Of a DNA stretch of 64,000 nt, positions 34,239 through 45,886 are shown in pieces (positions within the stretch are counted from its first letter, which is position 1; each line of letters opens with the position of its first letter). The notes under the pieces are model-generated. The model searched no databases. It was not told the origin of the DNA and saw only the letters and a list, made by a program, of their open reading frames with translations. The stretch is taken from contig NW_027331258.1 in the NCBI RefSeq assembly GCF_022965805.1, forward strand, positions 36,001 through 100,000, in the 5' to 3' direction. A program made the translations under genes and the position numbers. Source of the DNA: Primulina eburnea (taxonomy: Eukaryota; Streptophyta; Magnoliopsida; Lamiales; Gesneriaceae).

Positions 34239-35487
34239 AATATACTCCCATTTCTATTTAAAACTATACAATTCTGTAATAAATCTTCTAATTTATATCT
34301 TTCTGTCTTTTCTGTTAGCAATTCAGACGTATCAGTACAATTTCTGCCAACATTTCAATACAATTCTGTTATAACTGATCTCATCTCTCTATATCACAAC
34401 TATATGTTCGAATACAATACATTCTCAATCATCAGACTGAACACTGAATCCATGACTGTAAGCTTCTGACAATATCTGTTCTTTCTGATTCGAACTATTT
34501 GATATACACAAATCAGTCAATAATATAAATTAAAGAGGAAATAGTTACCTGATATTCGTCTCTGACTATCAATATCAAGCTTTGCTGTACAATTCTGACA
34601 CATTCTGAGATCACAAGATAATCAACCTCATACAAAACACAGAATCACATATCTGTTACTCTGTTCTGATTATTACAATCAAGTTCTGAACATTCTGATC
34701 ATATTCTGAACTGTTGTAACTCTCGAAATCAACTCTGATTCGGTTGAAACTGTATATACTCCCTCTAGTTCACCCTAATCTGTAGCATATACGGATTCAA
34801 GCACAGTAATATCAAATTAGAAACGAAATATCAATATCCTATACAGATCTAGTGAGTTCAATGAACTCATAAAACAAGGATTTCTGATAAATATCTTCAT
34901 GTCATTCTGATCAACTGGTATATCTCATCTGCAAATAAAATATGCTCCCAACAATATAAGATGTCTCAAATACTGATTTAGAACAATATCAATACACAAG
35001 CAGATATAAAACAATAGTTGAACAAAATAATCTGTCAAATCAGACAAAATATATCTCTGACAATTCTGACATTTCTGAACTTTCTGGTCTTTCTGATATC
35101 GGTATCTTATCAGTCACTGATCGAAATCTCAACGGTATCGAAATCAATCTGTATACTAACTTCAGATAACGCATACTCTGAATACAATCTGTTTCAAGCA
35201 GGATTCTTATCTGAACAATTTCTGTATACAATCATTACAGTTCTCAGAATATTCAATACAATCTTCAAATATTCTATTCAGTCAATCAGATGCTGCAAAT
35301 ATATCAAAATTTCATAGATATAATGAGCAAAGAATTCATCAGAATATCTCTGAATATACTGGTACATTCCAAAGAGTATCACTAAATCAGATGTACTCTT
35401 GGTCGGTACTCTTATACTGATCTTTCAATTTATTCCGTATCATTCTGTACATTTAATATCATTCTGTACTGAATTCCAACATACAAT

Positions 35488-37552
35488 TGTTAGAGTAGGT
35501 GCCCGTCGAGCCAAGTGTTGGCCGAGTGTTCACAATGAAACGCTATGTATAAACGATCTTTATTTTAATTATATTTGAAATTATTATTTTGGCACATCTT
35601 TATCTGTATACCCATGCTAGTTGCATAGATAAAGTCCTTGAATATACAAATAGTAGAAAGAATATGAGATGCTCATATGATGAGTATCATGAAACTCATA
35701 TTCGGAATACTGTATATTCTAAACAGTTCCTAGTCGATTCAGCCGCCGCTAAGAAGGATATAGGCCGCTCGAGTTAGAGACTAGTATCTGCGATGTGAGT
35801 ACCATGTTTCATTGGTAGGGGACATTGTGATGTCCAAGCATGCAGATAGGTGCTCCTGGAAGAGTGCACTGAACAACCCTCCATTAAAGGACTTTCCAAG
35901 TGGTTCTCACTTATCGAGTGGAAACGTCCTAGTTTATGGTTGTACACCATTAGTCCTTATGACCCGGGACAACATTGAGACTCTATGTGCTAACATTGCA
36001 CTTTGACTTGTTTACCGACTCTCAAGGGTCATCAGGTGGCAAGGTTGGGTGTTCTGTCGAAACATATAGGAGTCGATGCATTGTAGTCGGGGATTCACCG
36101 CTTACCTTCGGGTATGGATATCCTATGTGTTTTCATGTATATGTAGTGTGAAATCTATGATCAGAGTATGGTGGTAATTATGAAAGGAGTTTCATAGATT
36201 ACACCATCGATGAAACTACGGCATGACACATAGTATCGATTCATTGACAACTCTCGATAAACCAATGGTTGTCGAATCGGTCGGGATATATGAGTTGAAG
36301 GGACCGTACTGTACGCTAACCATAATTGAATGGTTCTTGCAGGCACTATCATTTGATACCTAGGGAATCATGTAAGCGATGCTGCTAGGCGTTTAACATG
36401 ATTGGTTGGGTATTATCAGACTTGAGTTCTGACGTTCTTGTTATCAAGGAGTTGATAAGTAAGAATGGAGCAATTGGGGTATGCTCATATAAGGACATGT
36501 TTAGTCCTAATCACATGGAGATGTGAACCCACGGCTAGTTGTATCAATGAACCATTGAGGGCCACACAAGTGCTGGCTTTCTAGATCCCGTTGAGAAGTA
36601 AAATTAGTTCAATGTGTTGAACGGCTTATAAAGGAGTTTATAAGTGTAAAGAAAAAATAGAAGTATGACTTCTATGAGAGAAACGTAAATTTTAATTTAT
36701 GGAAGTGTTCCTAAATTAAAATTTGGCCAAGTGAATAATGTATTTGAAAATTGTGATTTTCAGAAACATTATAATGGACTAAATTAAATTAATTCAAGTG
36801 TTGAATTAATTAAACACTAGTGGAACTAGTAGAGTCCAAATAATTAAATTAATTCAAGTGTTGAATTAATTAAATTATATCGAGTCTTGTAGAGCTCAAT
36901 TTAAATTAATTATTTAACTAGTGGGACTTGGGTAAATTCAAGTAATGTTTAATTAGTCTCAAATATGTTTGAGATAATTAAATTTAGTCCATGGTTTTTA
37001 TTTTGATAAAAAACCATATAATATGCATGCATGGGAGGTGAAGGGTTGGAGACAACTTTTGCAACTATCAAGGCTTGGCATGCTACTTTTGTCTCTACTT
37101 TTTGCAAGTCCAAGACAAGTCTCCCTTCTCCCCATTCTATCACACAATGGCCGAAATTCTCACTACCATTCTCTCAAGTTTTCTCTCAATTTTTCTCTTC
37201 AAGTGTTGAGGAAGAAAAATACTTCTCTTTGAAAAATCCTTTTATTTTTCTAGTGCAAAATAAGAGGGGTTCTAGTTTGCTAGTGGTGGGACTAATTTGA
37301 AGGAATGAAAGGAGTCCAAGGAAGCTTGTAGATCTTCATTCCATTCAAGAGCCAAGTTGTTTACAACTTGGTTGGAGCCATCATCAACATTAAGAGGTTG
37401 ATAGGTAACTATTTCTAAACACACTATGAATGTCATTTTGGTGTTTTATTGTATTTCCTACACAAAATCATGGTGGCCGAAATTTATATGCTAAAATCGA
37501 AATTTTTTGTGCTTCCGTTGCTTTTCCGGCCACCGTAACCGATCCCCTTTCA
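35488..37552 (+). mobile_element. Solo Copia LTR, opposite orientation
   Basis: 2,065 bp, TGTTAGAGTAGG to CCCCTTTCA, with target duplication acaat (35483-35487 and 37553-37557). The uninterrupted site is in copy 1 near 10,050. It belongs to the same family as the other Copia LTRs but has many more substitutions, so it comes from another lineage or an older event. Confidence 0.93.
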
Positions 37553-38189
37553 ACAATCAATGTCTGATCTCAATTCAATTTTGAACTCTATCTTTCTAAT
37601 ATAATACACAGATCTGAAATTTTATCTGGCTAATGTCTGCCAACTCATACATCATTGACATATCTGTTAATGTTAGGCTCGATTTTAGTAGGTCTACTGA
37701 ATACATAGGGATGCAATCTGCTCCTTTCTGTATTAATCGAGTCATATACAATACAGATATCAAAGGAATTATAAATATAGAATCCTTATCGTGGTATCTC
37801 CACTGATCAGTCATCTCTGATCTGACTCTTACCATTGCTTGAAAAATTCTCCAATATGTCTATACTTGTTCAGCATATACATATCAATAATGCGTTCAAA
37901 TCAGGAACACAAGTACATCATAAGCTATTTCTATTTCATTCTCATCTTACTGTAGTATACAATATACACAGAAATCTCTGATATCAACACTTCCTCGACA
38001 AGCAAGGACATCAATACTACAGTACGTACAAACCCAACAGATACAGCATATCTCCATGCAACTCAGTCAAAGATATTCTTAACAATTGCATTAGTATATA
38101 TCAATACATATGCAATAGAATCATAAAGAATAGTACCTGTTGTAAATTCTGGATTTGTGTTTTCAATTGAACTCTGTTCCCTACAATCT

Positions 38190-40256
38190 TGAAAGGGGAC
38201 CGGTTACGGTGGCCGGAAACGCAACGGAAGCACAAAATTTTTCGATTTTAGCATATAAATTTCGGCCACCATGAGTTTGTGTAGGAAATACAATAAAACA
38301 CCAAAATGACATTCATAGTGTGTTTAGAAATAGTTACCTATCAACCTCTTAAGGTTGATGATGGCTCCAACCAAGTTGTAAACAACTTGGCTCTTGAATG
38401 GAATGAAGATCTACAAGCTTCCTTGGACTCCTTTCTTTCCTTCAAATTAGGCCCACCACTTGCAAACTAGAACCCCTCTTATTTTGCACTAGAAAAATAA
38501 AAGGATTTTTCAAAGAGAAGTATTTTTCTTCCTCAACACTTGAAGAGAAAAATGAGAGAAAACTTGGTAGAATAATACTCCAATGTTTCGGCCATCATGC
38601 ATAGAAAAGAGGGGGGGAGACTTGTCTTGGAATTGTAAAAAGCTAAGTCCCATTTAGCATCCCAAGCCTTGGAGATTGAAAAAGTTGTCTCCCCAACCTT
38701 TCATCTCCCATGCATGCATATCTAATTTGATTTTTTAAACAATTAAAAATCCATGGACTAAATTTAATTATCTCAAACATTTTTGAGACCAATTAAACAT
38801 TACTTGAATTTACTCAAGTCCACTAATTAAATAATTTATTTAAATTGAGCTCTACAAGACTCAATTTGATTTAATCAATTCAACACTTGAATTAATTTAA
38901 TTATTTGGACTCTACTAGGTCCACTAGTGTTTAATTAATTCAACACTTGAATTACTTTAATTTAGTCCATAATAATGTTTATGAAAATCACAATTTTCAA
39001 ATACATTATTTATTTGGCCAACTTTTAATTTAAGAACACATTCATAAATTAAAATTACATTTCTCTCATAGAAGTCATACTTCTATTTTTCCTTACGCTT
39101 ATAAACTCATTAATAAGCCGTTCAACACATTGAACTATTTTACTTCTCAACGGGATCTAGAAAGCTAGTACATGTGTGGCCCTCAATGGTTCATTGATAC
39201 AACTAACCGTGGGTTCACATCTCCATGTGATTCGGACTAAACATGTCCTTATATGAGCATATCCCAATTGCTGCATTCTTACTTATCAACTCCTTGATAA
39301 CAAGAACGTCAGAACTTAAGTCTGATAGTACCCAACCAATCATGTTAAACGCCTAGCAGCATCGCTTACATGATTCCCTAGGTATCAAATGATAGTGCCT
39401 GCAAGAACCATTCAATTATGGTTAGCGTACAGTACGGTCCTTTCAACTCATATATCCCGACCGATTCGACAACCATTGGTTTATCGAGAGTTGTCAATGA
39501 ATCGATACTATGTGTCATGCCGTAGTTGCATCGATGGTGTAATCTATGAAAATCCTTTCATAATTACTACCATACTCTGATCAGAGATTTCACACTACAT
39601 ATATATGAAAACACATAGGATATCCATACCCGAAGGTAAGCGGTGAATCCCCGACTACAATGCATCGACTCCTATATGTTTCGACAGAACACCCAACCTT
39701 GCCACCTGATGACCCCATGAGAGTCGGTAAACAAGTCAAAGTGTAATTCTAGCACATAGAGTCTCAATGTTGTCCCGGGTCATAAGGACTAATGGTGTAC
39801 AACCATAAACCAGGACTTTTCCACTCGATAAGTGAGAACCACTTGGAAAGTCCTTTTATGGAGGGTTGTTCAGTGCACTCTCTACAAGGAGCACCTATCT
39901 GCATGTTCGGACATCACAATGTCCCCTACCAATGAAACATGGTACTCACATTGCAGATACTAGTCTCTAACTCGAGCGGCCTATATCCTTCTTAATGGCG
40001 GCTGAATCGACTAGGAACCGTTTAGAATATACAGTATTGCAAATACGAGTTTCATGATACTCATCATATGAGCATCTCATATTCTTTCTACTATTTGTAT
40101 ATTCAAGGGCTTTATCTATGCAACTAGCATGGGTATACAGATAAAGAAGTGCCAAAACGATAAAATCAAATATTATTAAAATAAAGACTGTTTATACATA
40201 GAGTTTAATCATGTACCCTCGGCCAACACTTGGCTCGACGGGCACCTACTCTAACA
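38190..40256 (-). mobile_element. Copia copy 2, 3' LTR
   Basis: 2,067 bp, nearly identical to 10688-12754. The flanking Gypsy B sequence CCCTACAATCT ends at exactly the same base as in copy 1, so it is the duplicated copy of a single insertion. Confidence 0.93.
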
Positions 40257-40270
40257 ATCTCCCACTTGCA

Positions 40271-42011
40271 CTAGAGCCAACTACCCATATGCTTCAAACC
40301 CATCGATTCGCGATGCTTCTCGAATAATGGTCCAGGTAAAGGCTTAGTAAGCGGATCAGCAACATTATCTGCGGAGCCGACTTTGTCAATCATGACATCT
40401 CCTCTTTCCACGATCTCTCTTAGGATGTGGTACTTTCTCAATACGTGTTTGGACTTCTGATGAGACCTTGGCTCCTTTTCTTGAGCAATGGCTCCTGTGT
40501 TGTCACAAAACACCGGGACTGGAGCAACTCCATTAGGAATGACGCCCAACTCTTGGACGAAATTCCTTATCCAAACTGCCTCCTTTGCTGCAGCTGATGC
40601 AGAAATATATTCTGCCTCAGTAGTGGAATCCGCAGTGCTATCTTGCTCAGAACTCTTCCAAGAGACAGCAGTGCCATTGAGCATGAATATGAATCCAGAG
40701 GTTGACTTCGAGTCATCAATATCGCTTTGGAAGCTAGAGTCGGTATAGCCTTCCAATTTCAGTTCTCCACCCCCATAGACCAAGAACAATTTATTGGTCC
40801 TTCTCAATACTTGAGGATGTCTTTCACAGCTTTCCAGTGTGGAAGACCAGGGTTGGATTGATATCTACTCAATACACTTAGTGCAAAGGCCACGTCAGGA
40901 CGTGTAGATATCATCCCATACATGATGCTACCAATCGCAGATGCATAAGGAATGCTGGTCATCGCCGCTATCTCTGCATCAGTCTTGGGTGACATAGACT
41001 TGGATAGGGACACGCCATGACACATTGGTAGATGTCCTCTCTTGGACTCATTCATCGAGAACCGCTTCATGATGGTATCAATGTATGTGGACTGGGTGAG
41101 ACGAAGCAATCTTTTTGATCTATCTCTATAGATCTGTATTCCTAATACAAAAGATGCTTCACCCAAGTCCTGCATCGAGAACTTACTCGCTAACCATATC
41201 TTAGTTTATCGCAACATTCCTACATCATTCCCAATGAGTAGAATGTCATCAACATACAACACTAGGAATGTCACAGCACTCCCACTAACCTTCTTATACA
41301 CACATGGTTCCTCAGGATTCTTAGCAAAACCAAACTCTTTGATTGTACTATCGAATCTGAGGTTCCAACTCCTAGATGCCTGCTTTAGACCATAAATAGA
41401 TCTTTGAAGTTTGCATACCATATGCTCACTTCCGATAGATGTAAACCCTTCGGGTTGAGACATGTAAATCTTTTCCTTAATATCCCCATTAAGAAAAGCT
41501 GTCTTAACATCCATCTGCCATATCTCATAGCCATACCATGCAGCTATGGCTAGTAAAATCCTTATGGACTTGAACAATGCGACTGGGGAAAAGGTTTCCT
41601 CAAAGTCAACTCCTTGTCTTTGAGTATATCCTTTTGCCACCAATCGCGCCTTGAAGGTCAATACCTTCCCATCCGCCCCAAGTTTCCTCTTGTAAATCCA
41701 TTTACACCCTATGGGAACAGTTCCCTCAGGTGGATCCACAAGATTCCACACTTGGTTCGAATGCATGGAATTCATCTCAGATTCCATTGCTTCAAGCCAC
41801 TTGGATGAATCGGCATCAGATAACGCTTCCTTGAAGGTCCTTGGATCACATCCAAGGTTAAGCTCATCATGGCCCTCTTCAAGAAGCAGACCATACCTCA
41901 TAGGTTGTCTCGAGACTCTCTCGGATCTTCTAGGAGCTTGTATCTCCTCCCTTGGCTCTGCGGGTGTGGGTTCTACAATTGTGGGTGTCTCTCGAACTTC
42001 TTCGATTTCTA
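40271..42011 (-). pseudogene. pol: Copia copy 2 pol: RT and RNase H
   Basis: Three open pieces (42015-41206, 41175-40804, 40807-40271) that together cover the integrase tail, RT and RNase H. RT has FKARLVAKGYTQ, QMDVKTAFLNGD and VLYVDDILLIGND. RNase H has YTDSSFQSD, TTEAEYISA and VFCDNTGAIAQ. A TAA near 41,205 (Ser in copy 1) and a 1-bp deletion near 40,806 break the frame. These lesions differ from those of copy 1, so both copies decayed independently after duplication. It lacks the solo LTR that splits RT in copy 1. Confidence 0.9.
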
Positions 42012-42592
42012 TCATCTGTCCTTTTCTATTAAATAGAAATTCCTTTCCAAAAAGGTTGCATTCCTAGAAACAAACACCTTTGTTTCTTGGGGATGATAGA
42101 AATAATATCCAGCTGAATTCCTTGGATATCCCACAAAGTAACATAAAATGGATCGACAGTCCAATTTATCTCCCACTACCTGCTTCACATAAGCAGGGCA
42201 CCCCCATATTCTAAAATATGAATATTTGGGTGGCTTACCAATCCATATCTCATATGGTGTCTTATCAACTGCTTTTGTATGGACATTGTTCAACAACAGT
42301 GCCGCTGTCTCAAGCTCATATCCCCAAAAGGATGGCGGCAACTCCGTGAACCCTATCATAGACCGAACCATGTCCATCGAAGTCCGGTTACGACGCTTCG
42401 AAACACCATTCAACTGTGGTGTAGCGGGCGGAGTCCACTGCGAGAGAATCTCATTCTCCCTTAGATACTCTTGGAACTCGGCACTCAAGTACTCATCACC
42501 TCGATCCGATCGAAGTGTCTTGAGGCTTCGTCCCAACTGATTCTCTACTTCACTTCTGAATTCTTTGAACCTTTCAAAAGCTTCAGATTTGT
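42012..42592 (-). pseudogene. pol: Copia copy 2 integrase, truncated
   Basis: Covers SEAFERFKEFRSEVENQLGR through TLRSDRGDEYLS and the Glu-containing LNGVSKRRNRTS to PAYVKQVVGDKLD. A 1-bp deletion near 42,045 shifts the frame to RT. The upstream half of integrase, and all of gag, leader and 5' LTR, are missing: homology to copy 1 stops at 42592 and Athila sequence follows. The open frame runs across the junction (42719-42012), a fortuitous chimera. Confidence 0.88.
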
Positions 42593-42715
42593 GCAATGCC
42601 CTCAGTGCACAAAACAAAACAAACACTAAAAACCAAAAAAAACTCATGAATGCAAATGCAACGACAAAATAAGCAAAAAGAATAAAAAGAAAGGGGAAAC
42701 AGTAAACTCCCCTGA
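42593..42715 (-). other. Athila 3' untranslated stub
   Basis: 123 bp between the stop of the Athila third ORF and the Copia breakpoint. It is A-rich on the plus strand with no motif recognised. The PPT and 3' LTR expected for Athila are missing. Confidence 0.5.
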
Positions 42716-44053
42716 TCAAGACTCGTCGTCGTCTTCGTGCTCGGGTGGTGGCACTTCGGCAGCGTCCCCCTGCTGAGAATAATCATACTGGAACTGGAAT
42801 GGGGGAGGAGGTAGCGGAGTCGGTGGAATGGTCGACGGGTCAACGCCCCCGTGCACAAGCAAAGAGCGCATCATGGAGTCAATGTGAGATAAATGGTCTG
42901 TGACGTAAGAGTTGAACTGACTCTGATGCGCTTGGAAGGCGAGATTTTCATCCATCTTGTCATTCTGAGTTCGCCTGCGGGGTTGTGGTGGGCGGCGGCG
43001 TGGGATGGCAATGCTAGATCCACCGGCGTCCTCCTCCCGAGAGGGAAATTCACTGACTCGCTTAGCTCGTTTCCGCTGGAGGACTTCGACACAAATAGGC
43101 TTCATGGGCTGCAACCACTCCTCATCATCGCGAAATACGACTCCCGCTCTAGCGCACAACTGGGAGATAATGGTGGGGAAGAATAGGCCCACATGACTGT
43201 TGTGGGCTCTCAGTGTGATTTGTGAATTGATAAGTGTGCCCACGTTGATGGCGTATCCCTCGGTCAAAGCATAAAGCAGCACCTCCCGCTCTTTCTGGAC
43301 CTCGCTCTTATGCAAGACCGGCATCATTCTCCGAGCCACAAATAAATACCAAAGGGCAACTTCGGCTTTCAAATACTTCTCGTCAAAACAACTCGGCGAG
43401 CCGCCCAACGGTTTCCATATTGCGCCCGGATGGCACAATGTGGCGAGAATCGTATCATAATTCGGTTTGGCAACTAATGTCTGGAAATGGGAGTCGTCAA
43501 CCTCCGCTGTCCCTAACAGTGCGTTGATCGTCACCGAGTCATACGGTACATGTTTACCCCTAACAAACACCAAACCATTTCGCCCCTCCGCTGCGTTGGC
43601 ATAAAATTCGCGAACCACAGAGACTACCGCCGCCCTAGGTTGCTCACCGAATTTGTCCCACTCCCTTCTTTCCAAACCAACAATAATATCCAAGTATCTA
43701 TCCTCCAGCTGTCGTCGGACTCCCCTCTCGGCTATTGGGTTGCGGTGAATTTTGGCATGCTCGTATCGAGCCCTAGCCTCCATACTAACAAAACGTGCCC
43801 TATCAAATGAGGATGAAGAGGAGGAACCGGGGTTACCTTTTGCTTCTTGGGAGCCATAGAATGTGAAGATGGAGATGATAGGTGACCGGAGAGGGTTATT
43901 CCTGCTTCCTACCGAGGATGTCGCCTTGTTGCCGGAGACTAGAGTGGATATTGAAAGCCTGCACCACAAAATTGAAAGAACAAAATGAGAGTAGTGAGGG
44001 ATTTTTGAGAGGGGAATTTGGGGATTAGGGATTTTGAGAGGGGAATTGGGCAA
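42716..44053 (-). CDS. Athila third ORF, plant transposon-protein domain
   Basis: A 445-codon open frame downstream of integrase, in the position where Athila-group elements carry an extra ORF. The central part (ARYEHAKIHRNPIAERG, ERREWDKFGEQP, VRGKHVPYDSVTINALLG, EVALWYLFVARRMMPVLHKSE, LRAHNSHVGLFFPTIISQLC) resembles, from memory, the putative plant transposon protein domain. The C-terminus has a basic stretch (RRRPPQPRRRTQ), then Pro-rich and acidic segments ending EHEDDDES. No signal peptide or membrane segment is evident, so it does not look like an envelope protein. An out-of-frame ATGGCTCCCAAG near 43857 may be the original start, displaced by a small indel. Function is unknown. Confidence 0.7.
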   Translation of the reverse strand: MPNSPLKIPNPQIPLSKIPHYSHFVLSILWCRLSISTLVSGNKATSSVGSRNNPLRSPIISIFTFYGSQEAKGNPGSSSSSSFDRARFVSMEARARYEHAKIHRNPIAERGVRRQLEDRYLDIIVGLERREWDKFGEQPRAAVVSVVREFYANAAEGRNGLVFVRGKHVPYDSVTINALLGTAEVDDSHFQTLVAKPNYDTILATLCHPGAIWKPLGGSPSCFDEKYLKAEVALWYLFVARRMMPVLHKSEVQKEREVLLYALTEGYAINVGTLINSQITLRAHNSHVGLFFPTIISQLCARAGVVFRDDEEWLQPMKPICVEVLQRKRAKRVSEFPSREEDAGGSSIAIPRRRPPQPRRRTQNDKMDENLAFQAHQSQFNSYVTDHLSHIDSMMRSLLVHGGVDPSTIPPTPLPPPPFQFQYDYSQQGDAAEVPPPEHEDDDES

Positions 44054-44105
44054 GATTCGTGCAGAATGAAGAAAGGGGAAGGGGATCTGCGCTTTTAAAA
44101 GTCTT

Positions 44106-44275
44106 CGCGCTCGAGCGGTAAAATATTACCGCTCGAGCGCCGAGTCCTCGGGAAAAAGTTATTAGAGGCAAATTCTCGTGCTCGAGCGGTAAAATATTAC
44201 CGCCCGAGCGCCAAGCTCTCTGGACTTTTGCATTAGCTTCGTGCTCGAGCGGTAATAAATTACCGCCCGAGCGCC
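44106..44275. repeat. Three inverted GC cassettes between Athila ORFs
   Basis: Pairs at 44107-44142, 44179-44212 and 44241-44275, each GCTCGAGCGGT, then TAAAATAT or TAATAAAT, then TACCGCYCGAGCGCC. The same cassette appears in Tekay LTRs F and G and, more diverged, in LTR A, although Athila is a distant lineage. The rest of 44054-44395 shows no coding signal apart from a T/A-rich stretch. Confidence 0.88.
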
Positions 44276-44395
44276 GAGTTCTCGGGAAAATTTACACTTA
44301 ACTTTTTTTTTTTCGCAACAATAAAACAAAATATGCTGACACGAAAGAAAAAGAAAATTGAATTAAATGCAAGAGAAAGAAAAGGAAAGTAGTTC

Positions 44396-45622
44396 TCAAT
44401 TTATAGTCGAGAGCTTGATGACCGTAAATGCCCCATCCTTCCCGTCTTTCAATTCTACAGCTCCCGATGGATATACTTTCGAAATCACAAATGGACCAGA
44501 CCATCGTGATTTCAACTTTCCGGGAAAGAGTCGCAGCCGGGAGTTGTACAGTAGGACACTTTCACCTTCTTTGAACTCTCTCTCAACGATCCGCTTGTCA
44601 TGGGCCTTCTCCGTCTTTTCCTTGTAGGTTAGTGCGAGATCATATGCAAGATTTCGGAATTCCTCCAACTGATCTAGTTGAAGCAACCGTCGTTCACCTG
44701 CATCAGTAAAATTAAAGTTTAGTGCTTTTTTTGCCCAATATGCGCGATGCTCTAACTCTACAGGTAAGTGACATGCTTTACCAAACAATAATCTGTACGG
44801 TGTCGTGCCTATTGGTGTTTTGAAAGCAGTCCTATATGCCCAAAGAGCATCATCTAATCTCACCGACCAATCCTTCCTATTGACACCTACCACTTTTTCC
44901 AAAATCCGCTTAATTTCTCGGTTAGACACTTCCACTTGACCACTCGTCTGGGGATGATAAGGGGTAGATATCTTATGTGTGACACCATATTTGCTCAAGA
45001 GTTTTTCAAAGAGTTTGTTGCAAAAATGAGTGCCACCATCACTAATGATTGCTCGTGGTGTTCCAAATCGGTTAAAAATGTTTTTCTTTAAAAATTTTAG
45101 GACCACTTGAGCATCATTAGTGGCATATGCTTCCGCCTCTACCCACTTTGACACATAATCAACCGCCACCAAGATGTATTTTTTCGTGAAAGAACTAGGA
45201 AATGGTCCCATAAAGTCTATCCCCCATACATCGAAAACCTCACACTCAATGATATTATTTAAAGGCATTTCATGACGGTTAGAGATGTTACCTGACCGCT
45301 GGCATTTATCACAATGTAGCACATAAGAACGAGCATCTTTAAAGAGGGTTGGCCAATAAAAGCCACATTCAAGTACCTTGGATGCTGTCCTTGTTGGTCC
45401 GAAATGACCACCTACCTCACGGTCATGGCAATGGTTGAGGATTTGCCCAAACTCTTCCTCTGCGACACATCTCCGAATCATGGCATCTGCACAAATTCTG
45501 AACAAGAAAGGTTCCTCCAAAAAATAATACTTCACGTCCGAAAAGAATTTCTTTCTTTGGTGAAATGTTAAATTTGGGGGGGGGGGGGGGTGAGCCTGTA
45601 ACAAGAAAATTTGCAATACCAT
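44396..45622 (-). pseudogene. pol: Athila integrase
   Basis: A 408-codon open frame. Zinc-binding part [12 protein letters not shown] with [11 protein letters not shown] core with [21 protein letters not shown] and Glu in [14 protein letters not shown]. The hallmark Athila C-terminal stretch is [18 protein letters not shown], then [16 protein letters not shown] and a stop after TVIKLSTIN. There is no chromodomain. It is separated from RNase H by a frameshift at the poly-C run (45576-45590). Confidence 0.9.
45576..45590. repeat. 15-base G/C homopolymer
   Basis: Fifteen Gs on the plus strand (Cs in the coding strand), at the junction of the RNase H and integrase frames. The two overlapping frames both read Pro across it, and the frame changes there. 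It may be genuine slippage or a sequencing or assembly error. Confidence 0.9.
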
Positions 45623-45886
45623 GACAATTTTTTACCTCAAACAACTGCTCATCTGGAAACCAATCATTGATCGCATCATTCACACAATCATCATTGATAA
45701 ATTCCAATCTAGACAAATGATCCGCAACCACATTCTCAACACCCTTCTTATCTTTTATTTCTACATCAAATTCTTGCAATAATAAAATCCACCGAAGTAA
45801 GCGTGGCTTTGCATCTTTCTTGGCAAGTAAATATTTAAGGGCAGAGTGATCAGTAAACACAGTTACTTTCGACAAAACAAGGTATG
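45600..45886 (-). pseudogene. pol: Athila RNase H, 3' part
   Basis: Open from 45875 into the poly-C run. It reads [40 protein letters not shown] and [12 protein letters not shown], the end of RNase H and the usual Athila linker. Upstream coding sequence is cut by the Gypsy C LTR at 45887 and presumably continues beyond position 64000. Confidence 0.88.

Larger units (their letters stand above)
31602..38189 (-). pseudogene. Gypsy B internal region, copy 2, with three later insertions
   Basis: The PPT (TAAGAGGGGAGAAA on the minus strand) adjoins LTR B2 at 31602. The segments 31602-32424, 34239-35487 and 37553-38189 together reproduce 7986-10687 almost base for base, including the [13 protein letters not shown] remnant (37835-37596). 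Solo LTRs interrupt it at 32425 and 35488, and Copia copy 2 follows at 38190. None of the recognisable pol domains is open. Confidence 0.85.

Noticed and set aside
42716..44053. Host gene or envelope gene
   Set aside because: Its position downstream of Athila integrase on the same strand and the domain resemblance support an element-borne ORF; no signal peptide or transmembrane segment supports an envelope.
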